NCBI RefSeq assembly: GCF_014203535.1
Contig: NZ_JACHJI010000001.1
Coordinates: forward strand, 434,001-498,000
Direction: 5' to 3'
Source of the DNA: Streptomyces griseomycini
GTDB lineage: Bacteria > Actinomycetota > Actinomycetes > Streptomycetales > Streptomycetaceae
DNA length: 64,000 nt
The notes below the pieces were generated by a model. It ran no database searches and was not told where the DNA came from. It saw nothing but the letters and a program-made list of their open reading frames with translations. Positions 34,084-43,247 of the stretch are shown one piece after another. How positions within the stretch are numbered: position 1 is the first letter of the stretch; the number at the start of each line of letters is the position of its first letter. The position numbers were made by a program, and so were the translations under genes.

Positions 34084-35058
34084 ATGCGTGCTGCCCGACT
34101 GATCAAGATGGTGCTGCTGCTGCAGTCCCGGCCCTCCATGACCGCCGCCGAACTGGCGCGGGAGCTGGAGGTGTCGGAGCGGACGGTCACCCGGGACGCG
34201 CAGGCCCTGTCGGAGGCCGGGGTGCCGGTGTACGCGGACCGGGGCCGCATCGGGGGGTACCGGCTGGTCGGCGGGTACCGGACGCGGTTGACGGGGCTGG
34301 CGCGCAGCGAGGCGGAGGCGCTGTTCCTGTCCGGGGTGCCGGGGGCGCTGCGCGAGATGGGGCTGGAGGACGCGGCCTCGGCGGCCCGGCTGAAGGTGTC
34401 GGCGGCGCTGCTGCCGTCCCTGCGGGACGCGTCGCGGACGGCGGCGCAGCGGTTCCACCTGGACGCGCCGAACTGGTTCCGCGAGCCGGAGACGCCCGCG
34501 CTGCTGCCGGCCGTCGCGGACGCGGTGTGGGACGACCGGCGGATCACCACGCGCTACCGGCGCGGGGAGGGCGAGGTCGTACGGGAGCTGGAGCCGTACG
34601 GGCTCGTGCTCAAGGCGGGCGTCTGGTACCTGTGCGCGCGGGTGGCCGGGGACGGGGCCTTCCGGGTGTACCGGATCGACCGGTTCACGGCGGTGGACGC
34701 GGGCGAGGAGCGCTTCGCGCGCGACGAGGGGTTCGAGCTGCCCGCGTTCTGGGAGGAGCGGGCCGAGCAGTTCGCGCGCTCGATCCTGCGGGCCGAGGTC
34801 GTGGTGCGGCTGTCGCCGGAGGGGGTGCGCCTGCTGCCGCACGCCGTGGGCGCGCTGTCCGCCGGGGAGGCGCTGGCCGGGGCGGACGGGCCGGACGCGG
34901 ACGGGTGGGTGACGCTGACCCTGCCGGTGGAGTCCGAGGAGGTCGCCCGCACGCAGCTGACGGCACTGGGGGCGGAGGTGGAGGTGCTGGCGCCGGCGGG
35001 TCTGCGGGAGCGGTTCGCGGCGGAGGCCGCGCGGCTGGCGGAGCTGTACGGGCGGTGA
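34084..35058 (+). CDS. HTH-WYL transcriptional regulator
   Basis: The 324-residue protein has an N-terminal winged helix-turn-helix of the DeoR/HTH_11 type (residues 1-55, MTAAELARELEVSERTVTRD) and a WYL domain from about 135 with LEPYGLVLKAGVWYLCARV, followed by the WCX C-terminal extension. WYL regulators answer nucleotides or other small ligands; the target here is unknown. The start is placed at ATG 34084 (MRAARLIKM), since the earlier ATGs at 34072 and 34075 lie next to the aceE terminator. CATGAT stands 7 bases upstream, so the gene may be leaderless. Confidence 0.9.
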   Translation: MRAARLIKMVLLLQSRPSMTAAELARELEVSERTVTRDAQALSEAGVPVYADRGRIGGYRLVGGYRTRLTGLARSEAEALFLSGVPGALREMGLEDAASAARLKVSAALLPSLRDASRTAAQRFHLDAPNWFREPETPALLPAVADAVWDDRRITTRYRRGEGEVVRELEPYGLVLKAGVWYLCARVAGDGAFRVYRIDRFTAVDAGEERFARDEGFELPAFWEERAEQFARSILRAEVVVRLSPEGVRLLPHAVGALSAGEALAGADGPDADGWVTLTLPVESEEVARTQLTALGAEVEVLAPAGLRERFAAEAARLAELYGR

Positions 35059-35239
35059 GGCGGACTGCCCCGCGCGCCCGGGTTTCTTCGCCCCCACCGC
35101 CCCTTCCCGACCCCGGGGGCTTCGCCCCGGGCCCCTTCTGCGCCCACGCGGCGGAGCCGCGCGTCGACACGGCCCCGCACCCCTTTCCCCCCGCACTCCG
35201 GGTGCGTCCCCGGGCCCCAGGGCCGATGCTTGACGCGTG

Positions 35240-35758
35240 ATGGACGAGACGGAGTTCTGGGAGCTGGTGGACACCGCCAGGGAGGACGCCGGGGGCGACC
35301 CGGAGGAGCAGGCCGACCTGCTCGTGGAGCGGCTCGCGCGGAAGGACCCGGAGTCGGTCCTGGACTTCGCCCGTCACTTCGAGTCCCGCTACCACCGCGC
35401 CTACCACTGGGACCTGTGGGGCGCCGCCTGGGTGCTGCTGGACGGGGCGAGCGACGACGCCTTCGACTTCTTCCGGTGCTGGCTGATCGGCCAGGGCCGC
35501 GAGGTCTTCGAGGGCGCCCTGCACGACCCGGACGCGCTCGCCGCCCTGCTGGACGACTTCGACGAGGAGGTCGACGGCGACGGCGAGGACCTCGGCTACG
35601 CGGCGGACGAGGCGTACGAGCGGCTCACCGGCGCGGTGGCCCCCGACCTGGACCTGCCCCCGGCGCCCGCGGAACCCGAGGGCGCCCCGCTCGACTTCGA
35701 GAACGAGGCCCTGCTCGCCGAACGCTATCCCCGGCTCTGGGAGCGTTTCCGGGGGTGA
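35240..35758 (+). CDS. DUF4240 protein
   Basis: The 172-residue acidic protein begins MDETEFWELVDTAREDAGGD and contains YHWDLWGAAWVLLDGASDDAFDFFRCWLIGQG (quoted in parts: YHWDLWGAAWVLLDG and DDAFDFFRCWLIGQG), which is the hallmark of DUF4240. No enzymatic residues are known for this family, and it is soluble. A GTG directly before the ATG (35237) is an alternative start. The preceding 180 bases hold no gene. Confidence 0.82.
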   Translation: MDETEFWELVDTAREDAGGDPEEQADLLVERLARKDPESVLDFARHFESRYHRAYHWDLWGAAWVLLDGASDDAFDFFRCWLIGQGREVFEGALHDPDALAALLDDFDEEVDGDGEDLGYAADEAYERLTGAVAPDLDLPPAPAEPEGAPLDFENEALLAERYPRLWERFRG

Positions 35759-35778
35759 ACCCGCCCGGCCGGGTCCGC

Positions 35779-35982
35779 TCAGTGGGCCGGGCCGCGGCCC
35801 CGGGGCAGCACCCGGTGCAGCGGTGCCGCATTCGCCCGGACGAGGGTGGACTCGGTGTGGGCCGCCGGGCCCAGGACGACGGCCGCGGCGGCGCACAGGG
35901 CCGTCCAGGAACCGCGCACGGCGTCCGCCCAGACGCTTCTCCGGTCCCGGCGGCACGGGCCGCCGTCGCCGTCCGCGCTCAC
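35779..35982 (-). CDS. Small membrane protein coupled to the amidase gene, 67 aa
   Basis: This short gene starts with a GTG that overlaps the amidase stop by four bases (GTGA), the classic sign of translational coupling. Its 67 residues have a hydrophilic start (SADGDGGPCRRDRRSVWADAV), one hydrophobic stretch (ALCAAAAVVLGPAA at about 30-43) and a basic tail. It is probably a single-pass membrane or exported peptide made together with the amidase. I recognise no family. Codon usage has GC-rich third positions like its neighbours. The function is unknown; a helper role for the amidase is only a guess. Confidence 0.6.
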   Translation of the reverse strand: MSADGDGGPCRRDRRSVWADAVRGSWTALCAAAAVVLGPAAHTESTLVRANAAPLHRVLPRGRGPAH

Positions 35983-36902
35983 CGGTCCCGCCTCCGGTCG
36001 GCCGCCGCGCCGGACGGCGGGACGGCCGCCCCCTCGATCCCGGCGGTCCGGCCGGGCTCCCGGGGCGCGTCCCGGCCCTGGAGGCGGGCCGCGAGTTCCC
36101 GGATGTCCGGCAGGCGGGCGTACAGGGCGGCGCCCGGACAGCTGGTCATGTAGCCGTCGCTGTGGCCCGCGACGGCGGGCAGCACGGCGGTGGTGCCCGC
36201 CGCGTACCGGCTGCCGCCGTTGCTGGAGACCAGCCGGACGTCGCCGCGCGGGTCGGTGCCGGACGTACCGAGCTTCCAGGCGGTCAGCGCGGCGATCGAG
36301 CGCAGCATCTCGGGCGGCACGAAGACGCCCTCGGTGAAGGTGCCGAGCGCGGCGATGCCCGTGGTGCGGTGGTTGAAGCCCTGGGCGTGGGCGCCGGTGA
36401 CGGGACGGTCGGCGCCGCCCGCGCGGCCCTCGTAGACGGTGCCGCAGCGGTCGACGACGAAGTTGTAGCCGAGGTCGTCCCAGTCGCGGCCGAGGGTCTG
36501 GCCCTGGTACAGGCCCCGGATGATGCCGGGCGCGTCGGCGCAGTCGTAGTCGTTGGGCGAGTCGGTGTGGTGGACGAAGACGGCGACGACCTCGTCGTCG
36601 TAGCGCGGGGGCGGCTGTTCGCGGGCGGCGTCGCCGAGCCAGACCGAGCGCGGCACGATGGCCGGCCGGGGCGCGGAGCGGGTGGGCGGCGTGGTGCGCG
36701 CGGCGGCGGTGCCGGCGGTGGACTCGGCGGCCTTCTCGACGCCGTGGGCGCACAGCACCAGGGCGACGGCGGCGGCGAGGCCCGGCAGACAGCCGAGCGG
36801 CACCACGACGGCTCTGGGCAGGCCCGCGGTGCGGGGGCTGCCTCCGGGTATCCGGCGGGGACGGCGCTTCCGCGCCCCCCGCGTTCTTCTGGGGACACGC
36901 AT
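35979..36902 (-). CDS. Peptidoglycan amidase, PGRP/amidase_2 type
   Basis: The 307-residue protein has a very basic cytoplasmic N terminus (residues 1-25), a signal-anchor or signal peptide at about 30-52, an Ala/Thr/Pro linker, and an N-acetylmuramoyl-L-alanine amidase domain of the PGRP group at about 85-265. Zinc ligands H111 (in FVHHTDSP), H247 (GHSDGY) and C255 (TSCPG) are all present, so the enzyme should be active. NFVVDRCGTVYEGRAGG and GFNHRTTGIAALG match the family. It would cut the stem peptide from peptidoglycan in cell-wall turnover. The ATG at 36902 has GTGGG upstream. Its stop overlaps the next small gene. Confidence 0.9.
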   Translation of the reverse strand: MRVPRRTRGARKRRPRRIPGGSPRTAGLPRAVVVPLGCLPGLAAAVALVLCAHGVEKAAESTAGTAAARTTPPTRSAPRPAIVPRSVWLGDAAREQPPPRYDDEVVAVFVHHTDSPNDYDCADAPGIIRGLYQGQTLGRDWDDLGYNFVVDRCGTVYEGRAGGADRPVTGAHAQGFNHRTTGIAALGTFTEGVFVPPEMLRSIAALTAWKLGTSGTDPRGDVRLVSSNGGSRYAAGTTAVLPAVAGHSDGYMTSCPGAALYARLPDIRELAARLQGRDAPREPGRTAGIEGAAVPPSGAAADRRRDR

Positions 36903-37091
36903 GATCCCACTGTGGGTCCGGTCCGTTCCGTCCGCGATATGTGGTGTGCCACCCGGTGGAACCATCGTCCGGGTGCGCGGCGTTCTCCCGGGTACACGCG
37001 TGCGTGGCCGCTTTCCCGCGGCCGTCCGGGCGCGGGGCTGATCACCGGGCCCCTCCCCCACGTACAGGGGTCCGAGAGAAAGGCGGCGTGC

Positions 37092-38276
37092 GTGGACCTG
37101 CTCGACATCCTGCTGTTGCTGGTCGTCCTGGCCTACGCGGCGTCCGGTTACCGGCGCGGACTGCTGGCGGGCTGCGTGTCGCTGGCCGGTTTCGTGGGCG
37201 GTGCGGTCGTCGGCGTGTGGCTCCTGCCCTGGGTGATGGACCTGGTGACGCCGGGGACGACCCGGGCGACGGTGGCGGCCGTGTTCACGGTGCTGCTGCC
37301 GGCGGTGGCGGGCCACGAGCTGGCGGGGCGGCTGGCGCTCAGGCTGCGGGGTGAGCTGGACCGGGGGCCGCTGCGGGTGGCGGACGGGATCGGCGGGGCG
37401 GCGGCCAACTCGGTGGCCGTGCTGATCGTGGCGTGGGTGGCCGCGAGCGTGCTGGGCGCCTCCTCGTCCCCGCTGGTCACGTCGGCGATCCGGGACTCGC
37501 GGCTGCTCGGCACGGTGCAGGGGGTGATGCCGGACACCACTCCGGGGTGGTTCTCGCGGGCCACCTCGGCGCTGACGGAGGCGGGTTTCCCGCAGGTCTT
37601 CAACCCCTTCGAGAACGAGTCGGCCGCCGAGGTCGCCGAGCCCTCCGGCGACAGCGTCACGGCGGCCGCGACCCGGGCCGCCCAGCGCAGCACGGTGAAG
37701 GTGGAGGGCGTCGCGGGCACCCAGGGCCGCGAGGGCAGCGGGTTCGTGTACGCGCGCGAGCGCGTGATGACCAACGCCCACGTGGTGGCCGGCATCGACG
37801 AGCCGACCGTGCGGGTCGGCGGGGTCGGGCGGACGTACGAGGCGCGGGTGGTGCTGTTCGATCCGCGGAAGGACGTGGCCGTGCTGTACGTGCCCGAGCT
37901 GCGGGCGCCCGTCCTGCGCTTCGACGACGCCGCCGAGCGCGGCGACTCGGCGGTCGTCGCGGGCTATCCGCAGGACGGCGACCTGAACCTGCAGGCGGCC
38001 ACGGTGGCGAGCCGGGTGCAGGCCAGGGGGCAGAACATCTACGGCGACCGCACGGTCACCCGCGAGATCTACTCGATCCGCTCGACCGTCCGCCCCGGCA
38101 ACTCCGGCGGGCCGCTGCTGGCCACCGACGGCCGGGTGTTCGGCGTGGTGTTCGCCCGCTCCACCTCGGACGCCGGGACCGGCTACGTGCTGACGGCGGA
38201 CGAGGTGGCCGGCGACGCCGAGCGCGCGGCGGACGCGACGGCGCCGGTGGACACGGGGGACCCGGTCACCTCGTAG
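37092..38276 (+). CDS. Membrane serine protease, MarP-like (CvpA + trypsin domains)
   Basis: The 394-residue protein has four N-terminal membrane helices of the CvpA (colicin V production) type (about 4-120) and an extracytoplasmic trypsin-like domain from about 190. The catalytic triad is complete: H230 in TNAHVV, D261 in RKDVAVL and S338 in GNSGGPL. M. tuberculosis MarP (Rv3671c), which protects against acid stress, has the same plan. The substrate here is unknown. The GTG at 37092 has GAAAGG about 8 bases upstream. The 3' end overlaps the broken acetyltransferase gene on the other strand by about 90 bases. Confidence 0.9.
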   Translation: MDLLDILLLLVVLAYAASGYRRGLLAGCVSLAGFVGGAVVGVWLLPWVMDLVTPGTTRATVAAVFTVLLPAVAGHELAGRLALRLRGELDRGPLRVADGIGGAAANSVAVLIVAWVAASVLGASSSPLVTSAIRDSRLLGTVQGVMPDTTPGWFSRATSALTEAGFPQVFNPFENESAAEVAEPSGDSVTAAATRAAQRSTVKVEGVAGTQGREGSGFVYARERVMTNAHVVAGIDEPTVRVGGVGRTYEARVVLFDPRKDVAVLYVPELRAPVLRFDDAAERGDSAVVAGYPQDGDLNLQAATVASRVQARGQNIYGDRTVTREIYSIRSTVRPGNSGGPLLATDGRVFGVVFARSTSDAGTGYVLTADEVAGDAERAADATAPVDTGDPVTS

Positions 38277-38868
38277 GCGCCGGGAGGCGACGCGGCCCGG
38301 GGCAGCGACGGTCCCATCAGGACGTCGTCCACGTACGCCCCGTCGAGGTGGAACTCCTCCGGCCGCACGCCCTCCACGACGAAGCCCTCGGACGCGTACA
38401 GCGCGCGGGCGGCGGTGTTGTGGCCGAGGACGCGCAGGGTGATGCGGCGGGCGCCCCGCCGGCGGGCCTCCGCCACGGCGGCCCGCACCAGGGCCCGGCC
38501 GGCCCCCGTGCCGCGCGCCTCCCCGTCGACGACGAGGCCGTGGATCCGCCGGACGTGCGCGTTGGACGCGACCGGTGCGGCGAAGCCGAGGCGGACGTAG
38601 CCGACGGGACGGCCCCGTACTCGGCGACGAGGTGCTCGTCCGGTCCGTAGCGCTCGCGGAGGAAGGGCTCGTGCGGCTCCGGCGGCGGCGTGACCGCGAG
38701 CAGGTGGGACCGGTTCTCGCGGTCGAGGCGGGCCAGGTCCGCCTCGTCGCCGGGGCGGGCGGTGCGTACGGACGGCTCGGGCGTGCACGCGACCGTACGG
38801 CCGACGGGCGCCGCGGCGCCCGTGGTTTCCGGGCGGTCGGGGGGAGGATGGGGCCATGGAACGTTCAC
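38183..38868 (-). pseudogene. GNAT acetyltransferase broken by a frameshift
   Basis: One frame encodes a GNAT N terminus (VRTARPGDEADLARLDRENR to HLVAEYGAV). A second frame continues the same domain (RPVGYVRLGFAAPV, VVDGEARGTGAGRALVRAA with the acetyl-CoA-binding RGTGAGRAL, then ALYASEGFVVEG). The join falls at about 38610-38617 in a run of G and C bases; one extra base there would restore a single domain. The loss of that base is either a true mutation or a sequence error. The N-terminal start is uncertain: the only in-frame start is the GTG at 38868, which overlaps the divergent epimerase gene. If intact, it would resemble a ribosomal-protein or small-molecule acetyltransferase. Confidence 0.72.
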
Positions 38869-39758
38869 GGATCGCAGTGGCCGGCGCGTCCGGTCTCATC
38901 GGCGGCGCGCTGGTCCGGTCCCTGACCGCGGACGGGCACGAGGTCCGCCGTCTGGTGCGGGGCGCGCCCCGGGCGGCGGACGAGGTCCGGTGGGACCCGG
39001 AGCGGGGTTCCGTGGACGCCGCCGGGATCGCCGGGTGCGACGCCGTGGTCAACCTCGCGGGGGCCGGGGTCGGCGACCGGCGCTGGACGCCGGAGTACAA
39101 GGCGCGGATCCGCGTGAGCCGGGTGCGGGGCACGGCCGCGCTCGCCGAGGCCGTCGCGGGGCTGGACGAGGACGTACGCCCCCGGGTGTTCGTGAACGGC
39201 AGCGCGATCGGCTACTACGGCGAGACCGGCGACCGGGCGGTCGACGAGGGCGCGCCGGCCGGGGAGGGCTTCCTGCCGTCCCTGTGCGTGGCGTGGGAGG
39301 CCGCCGCGGCACCGGCGCGGGAGTCCGGCGTGCGGACGGTGTTCGCGCGGACCGGGCTGGTGGTGGCGCGCGGGGGCGGGGCGTGGGGCAGGCTCTTCCC
39401 GCTGTTCCGGGCCGGGCTGGGCGGGCGGCTGGGCGACGGGCGCCAGTACTGGTCGTTCATCGCGCTGCACGACGAGGTGGCCGCGCTGCGCCACCTCCTG
39501 GACACCGACGGGCTGTCCGGGCCGTTCAACCTGACCTCCCCGCATCCGCTGACCAACCGTGAGATCACGGAGGCGATGGCCCGCGTGCTGCGTCGGCCGG
39601 CGGTGTTCGCGGTGCCCGCGCCGGTGCTGCGGACGGTGCTCGGCGAGATGGCCGGGGACGTGCTGGGCAGCGCCCGGGTGCTGCCCACGCGCCTGCTGGA
39701 GTCGGGCTTCCGGTTCGCGTTCCCGGAGATCGAGGAGGCGGTCAGGGCCGTGCTGTGA
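38856..39758 (+). CDS. TIGR01777-family NAD(P)-dependent epimerase
   Basis: The 300-residue protein is an extended short-chain dehydrogenase with Rossmann motif AGASGLIGGAL (residues 8-18), the TIGR01777 hallmark segments VVNLAGAGVGDRRW, FVNGSAIGYYGETGD with the active-site tyrosine pair, and LHDEVAALRHLLD, and the DUF1731 C-terminal domain. The reaction is unknown. GGGGAGG lies about 7 bases before the ATG. In M. tuberculosis the homologue Rv2216 stands between the E2 gene and lipB, the same relative order as here, which hints at a role near lipoate or acyl metabolism. Confidence 0.9.
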   Translation: MERSRIAVAGASGLIGGALVRSLTADGHEVRRLVRGAPRAADEVRWDPERGSVDAAGIAGCDAVVNLAGAGVGDRRWTPEYKARIRVSRVRGTAALAEAVAGLDEDVRPRVFVNGSAIGYYGETGDRAVDEGAPAGEGFLPSLCVAWEAAAAPARESGVRTVFARTGLVVARGGGAWGRLFPLFRAGLGGRLGDGRQYWSFIALHDEVAALRHLLDTDGLSGPFNLTSPHPLTNREITEAMARVLRRPAVFAVPAPVLRTVLGEMAGDVLGSARVLPTRLLESGFRFAFPEIEEAVRAVL

Positions 39759-39981
39759 GCGCGCACGAGCACGCACGACCGCGATGCGCACGGAACCGAT
39801 CCCCCTGCGACCACATCGTGCCCATCTGACGCGTGTATGCGACCGTCGTGCGCCCGTGCTCTGCCGATGCGCGACTGACCACGACCGATCACGGCCTTAA
39901 CCTCGAGCCGAACTCGGGTATCCCTGGGGCCTGTTGAGGGCATGACGTCTCCAGCGCCCGCGCAACCTCGAGGAGGGGCAC

Positions 39982-41376
39982 GTGCTTGAGCCCACGTACC
40001 AGGCGGACGTCGTCGTCGTGGGAGCCGGGATCGCCGGACTCTCCGCGGCGCGACGACTGACCAGCGCAGGAGTCACCACCCTGGTCCTGGAGGCCGCCCA
40101 CGAGGTGGGCGGCCGCATGGCGACCGAGAAGGTCGACGGCTTCCGGCTCGACAGGATCGGGCCGTTGCTGTCCACCGCATACCCCGAACTGCGGCTGACG
40201 CCGGGCCTCGGCGGACTCGTCCTGCACTCCTTCGCGCCCGGCGTCCTGCTGCACAGCGACGGACGTCACCACCGCGCGGGCGTGCAGGCCGGCGCGCGAG
40301 GCACAAGGGGCGCACTCCATGCGGTGCGCGCCTTGGCGAGCGCCCCACGGGCGGGGGCCGCGCCACGGAGGCCGGCGGCCGTACCGGGGCGTCAGGTGTC
40401 CGTGCCCCGGAACCGGACCGGCGCCCCGCTGGGCACGGCGGTGGACCAGGCGCGTCTCGGTGCCGCGTTCTCGCGGCTCGCGGGCACACCGGTCGAACGG
40501 CTGCTGGCCCGCCCGGAGGTGACCGCCGCCGAGGCGCTGACGGCCCGGGGTCTGCCCGGCCGCACCGTCGACGGTTTCCTGCGCCCGCTGCTCGCCGCCT
40601 TGCTGTGCGACCCGGACCTCACGACCTCCAGCCGGTGCGCGGATCTCGCGCTGCGCGCCTTCGCCCGCGGACGGCTGTGCGTGCCGGAGGGGGGCACCGA
40701 GTCCCTGCCGGAGCTGCTGCTGCGCGCGCTCCCGCCGGGCACGGTGCACACCGGAGTCCGGGTCACCTCCGTCTCGACGACCTCGGTGACGACCGCCGAG
40801 CACGGGGAGTTCCGCTGCCGCGCGGTGCTGATCGCGACCGGCGCGCGGGCCGCCGCGGAGCTGCTGCCCGGTCTGCGGGTGCCGGACTTCCGTCCGGTGA
40901 CGGTGGTGCACCACACCACGGACACGCCCCCGGCGACCGGCGCCTCGCTGCTGCTCGACGCCGACCGGGGCGGTCCGGTGGCGCACACGGCGGCGGTCAG
41001 CCGGGTCGACCCGTCCCGCGCACCGGCCGGCCGCACGCTGGTGACGTCGACGGTCCTCGGTGCGCCCCCGGACCAGGTCGACACCGCCGTGCGCATGCAC
41101 CTCGCCCGGCTCTACGGCACCTCGACCGCGCGCTGGGAGACGCTCGCCGTGCACCACACCGCCGAGGCGGTGCCCGCCATGCGCCCGCCGCACGATCCGC
41201 GCCGCCCGGTGCGGCTGCTGGCGGGCCTGTACGTGTGCGGCGACCACCGGGACACCGGCGTGGTGCAGGGGGCGTTGCACTCGGCGCACCGGGCCGCGAC
41301 CGCGATCCTGGCGGACCTGGGCGCGGGCCGCCCGATGCACACGGCGGACCCCCTGTCCACGGCCAGGGCGGCGTAG
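39982..41376 (+). CDS. FAD-dependent amine oxidase / protoporphyrinogen-oxidase-like protein
   Basis: The 464-residue protein has the N-terminal dinucleotide-binding GAGIAGLSAARRL (residues 14-26) and the amine-oxidase GG motif EVGGRMAT. The C-terminal flavin segment LYVCGDHRDTGVVQGAL closes the fold. The length and layout match FAD-linked oxidases and desaturases, but the substrate is not evident. A stretch of about 60 Arg/Ala-rich residues near 100-140 is unlike typical members and may be poorly conserved. The GTG start has GAGGAGGGG about 6 bases upstream. The 223-base gap before it has no gene. Confidence 0.82.
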   Translation: MLEPTYQADVVVVGAGIAGLSAARRLTSAGVTTLVLEAAHEVGGRMATEKVDGFRLDRIGPLLSTAYPELRLTPGLGGLVLHSFAPGVLLHSDGRHHRAGVQAGARGTRGALHAVRALASAPRAGAAPRRPAAVPGRQVSVPRNRTGAPLGTAVDQARLGAAFSRLAGTPVERLLARPEVTAAEALTARGLPGRTVDGFLRPLLAALLCDPDLTTSSRCADLALRAFARGRLCVPEGGTESLPELLLRALPPGTVHTGVRVTSVSTTSVTTAEHGEFRCRAVLIATGARAAAELLPGLRVPDFRPVTVVHHTTDTPPATGASLLLDADRGGPVAHTAAVSRVDPSRAPAGRTLVTSTVLGAPPDQVDTAVRMHLARLYGTSTARWETLAVHHTAEAVPAMRPPHDPRRPVRLLAGLYVCGDHRDTGVVQGALHSAHRAATAILADLGAGRPMHTADPLSTARAA

Positions 41377-41496
41377 CTCACGGCGCGTCCGGCGGCGGGC
41401 CGTCCGGGCCCGGGCACGGCACGGCGGCGGCCGGTTCCGTCCGCGCGTTCCCCCGGGTGGCGGGGCGGCCGAGGGGGGCGGACCGGCCCTCCCCGG

Positions 41497-42960
41497 TCAG
41501 CCGTAGGCCGCCACCTTGTCGCGGTAGGTCCGGACGGGGGCCGCGTCGCGGTAGGGCTCCAGCCGGCGCTCGAAGTCCCGGACGTACTCCACCGCCCGCA
41601 CCGAGCGCATCTCCGCCGCCTGTCCGGCCGCCTCGGCGGCGAGCTGGCAGGCCTGGTCGAGTTCGCCGAGGCCGAGCCGGGCGGTGGCCAGCACCACCCG
41701 GCACAGCAGGCGGCTGCGGGCGTGGCCGGGGGCGCGCAGCTGCAGGGAGCGCTCCGCGTGCTGGGCGGCGGCGCGGAACTGCTGGAGGTCCCGGTGGCAG
41801 TGGCCGAACTCGTCGGCGAGCTGCGCCTCGTCGAAGCGGCGCGCCCAGTGCGGCACCTCGTCGCCGGTCCGCGCGCCCTCCAGCGCGCGCTCGGCGCGCA
41901 CCAGCGCGGCGGTGCAGGCCCGCACCTCGCCGAGCACCCCGTGCCCGCGCGCCTCGGCGGCGTGCAGCAGCGCCTGGACCACGGGGGGCGCGGAGCCCCC
42001 CGCGCCCTGCTGGGCGACCCGCGCGAGCTGGACGGCCTCCCGTCCGTGGCCGAGGTAGACGGCCTGTCGGCTCATGGTGACGAGCACGTACGCGCCGTAG
42101 GCCCGGTCCCCGGCCGCCTGCGCGAGCCGGAGCGCCTGCACGAAGTAGCGCTGGGCGAGTCCGTGCGCGGCGATGTCGTACGACGTCCAGCCGGCCAGCC
42201 GGGTCAGCTCGGCGGCGGCCGCGAACAGGCGCCGGCCGGTCTGCTCGCCGTAGGTGCCGCGCAGCATCGGCTCGCACTCGTGCTCCAGGTAGCGCACGAG
42301 TGCCTGGCGGGCGTGACCGCCGCCGTAGGCGTCGTCGAGGGTGCGGAACAGCTCCCCGACCGAGCGCAGCGCCGCGATGTCGCCGTCGGTGACCCGCTGG
42401 CCGGGGCCGCGCTCGGCCGTGCCGCGCCGGCGGGTCCCGAGCTCGGACGGGCCCGGGGTGCGGGCGGACGAGCGCCCCTGGGCGGGGACACGGGCCGGCG
42501 GCTCGGCGCGGGCCACCTTCTCGTCCGCGCGGCCGATGAGCCAGTCCCGGCTGGGGACGACCAGCCCCGCGGAGGTGAAGGCGATCTTGCGCAGCTCGGC
42601 GTGGCTCCCGGAGTCCTTGCGCCACAGCCCGCTGACGATGTCGACGGCCTCCTCGGGGGTGGCGGCGAACTCCAGGCCCGCGTACACCGGGGCGCAGGCG
42701 TCCAGGCCGAGGTCCTGCGCGGTCAGGCGCCGGCCGAGGCGCCGGGTGAAGACCTCGGCGATGAGCGCCGGGGTGGTGCCCCGCGGCTGCTGTCCGCGCA
42801 GCCAGCGGGTGACGGACGTCTTGTCGTATCTCAGGTCGAGCCCGTGTTCGAGACCGAGCTGGTCCACGCGACGGGCGAGTCCCGCGTTGGAGAACCCCGC
42901 TTCTGCGATGAGCGCGGCGAGCTGTCGGTTGGGGGTGCGCTGCGCGGGTCGTTCCGTCAT
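41497..42960 (-). CDS. NsdA-like regulator with TPR region
   Basis: The 487-residue protein has an N-terminal helix-turn-helix-like part (RQLAALIAEAGFSNAGLARR, then DKTSVTRWLRGQQPRG), a variable Ala/Arg/Pro segment at about 150-190, and a long helical C-terminal part with TPR-like repeats (AVYLGHGREAVQLARVAQQG and following). It resembles the Streptomyces NsdA group, known as negative regulators of differentiation and antibiotic production. The target and ligand here are unknown. It is divergent from lipB, with a 287-base gap that contains no gene. Confidence 0.82.
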   Translation of the reverse strand: MTERPAQRTPNRQLAALIAEAGFSNAGLARRVDQLGLEHGLDLRYDKTSVTRWLRGQQPRGTTPALIAEVFTRRLGRRLTAQDLGLDACAPVYAGLEFAATPEEAVDIVSGLWRKDSGSHAELRKIAFTSAGLVVPSRDWLIGRADEKVARAEPPARVPAQGRSSARTPGPSELGTRRRGTAERGPGQRVTDGDIAALRSVGELFRTLDDAYGGGHARQALVRYLEHECEPMLRGTYGEQTGRRLFAAAAELTRLAGWTSYDIAAHGLAQRYFVQALRLAQAAGDRAYGAYVLVTMSRQAVYLGHGREAVQLARVAQQGAGGSAPPVVQALLHAAEARGHGVLGEVRACTAALVRAERALEGARTGDEVPHWARRFDEAQLADEFGHCHRDLQQFRAAAQHAERSLQLRAPGHARSRLLCRVVLATARLGLGELDQACQLAAEAAGQAAEMRSVRAVEYVRDFERRLEPYRDAAPVRTYRDKVAAYG

Positions 42961-43247
42961 CTGCGGTGCGGTCTCCTGCCTTCCGGCTCACGATGTGCCC
43001 GGACTACCCGTGAGCAGCCCTTATGACCTCATGGACGGCGCGAATGTAGCGGAGAGTGAGCACCCGATCGCACACGCCGAGAGGTATTCATCCGATCGTG
43101 TGAGGATTGATCCGGAAGCTGACGGGCGGGGCCCGCCCGCCGAGCCGCCCCGGCACCCCCACGGCCGCCTCTCCCCGGCCGGTCGTACGGTCGTACAGTG
43201 GCGTGGGCGCGTTTCGCGCCTGACGACCTTCTAGGGAGGCGCTTGCC

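Noticed and set aside
31180..35274. Reverse-strand open frame of over 1300 codons opposite aceE and the WYL gene
   Set aside because: It is a by-product of GC-rich third positions. It is rich in Arg, Gly, Val and Asp without any domain, while the forward strand encodes well-known proteins over the same stretch.
43055..43115. Repeated CCGATCG motifs between the NsdA-like gene and lipB
   Set aside because: The two copies share only seven bases, have no regular spacing and do not overlap a clear promoter.
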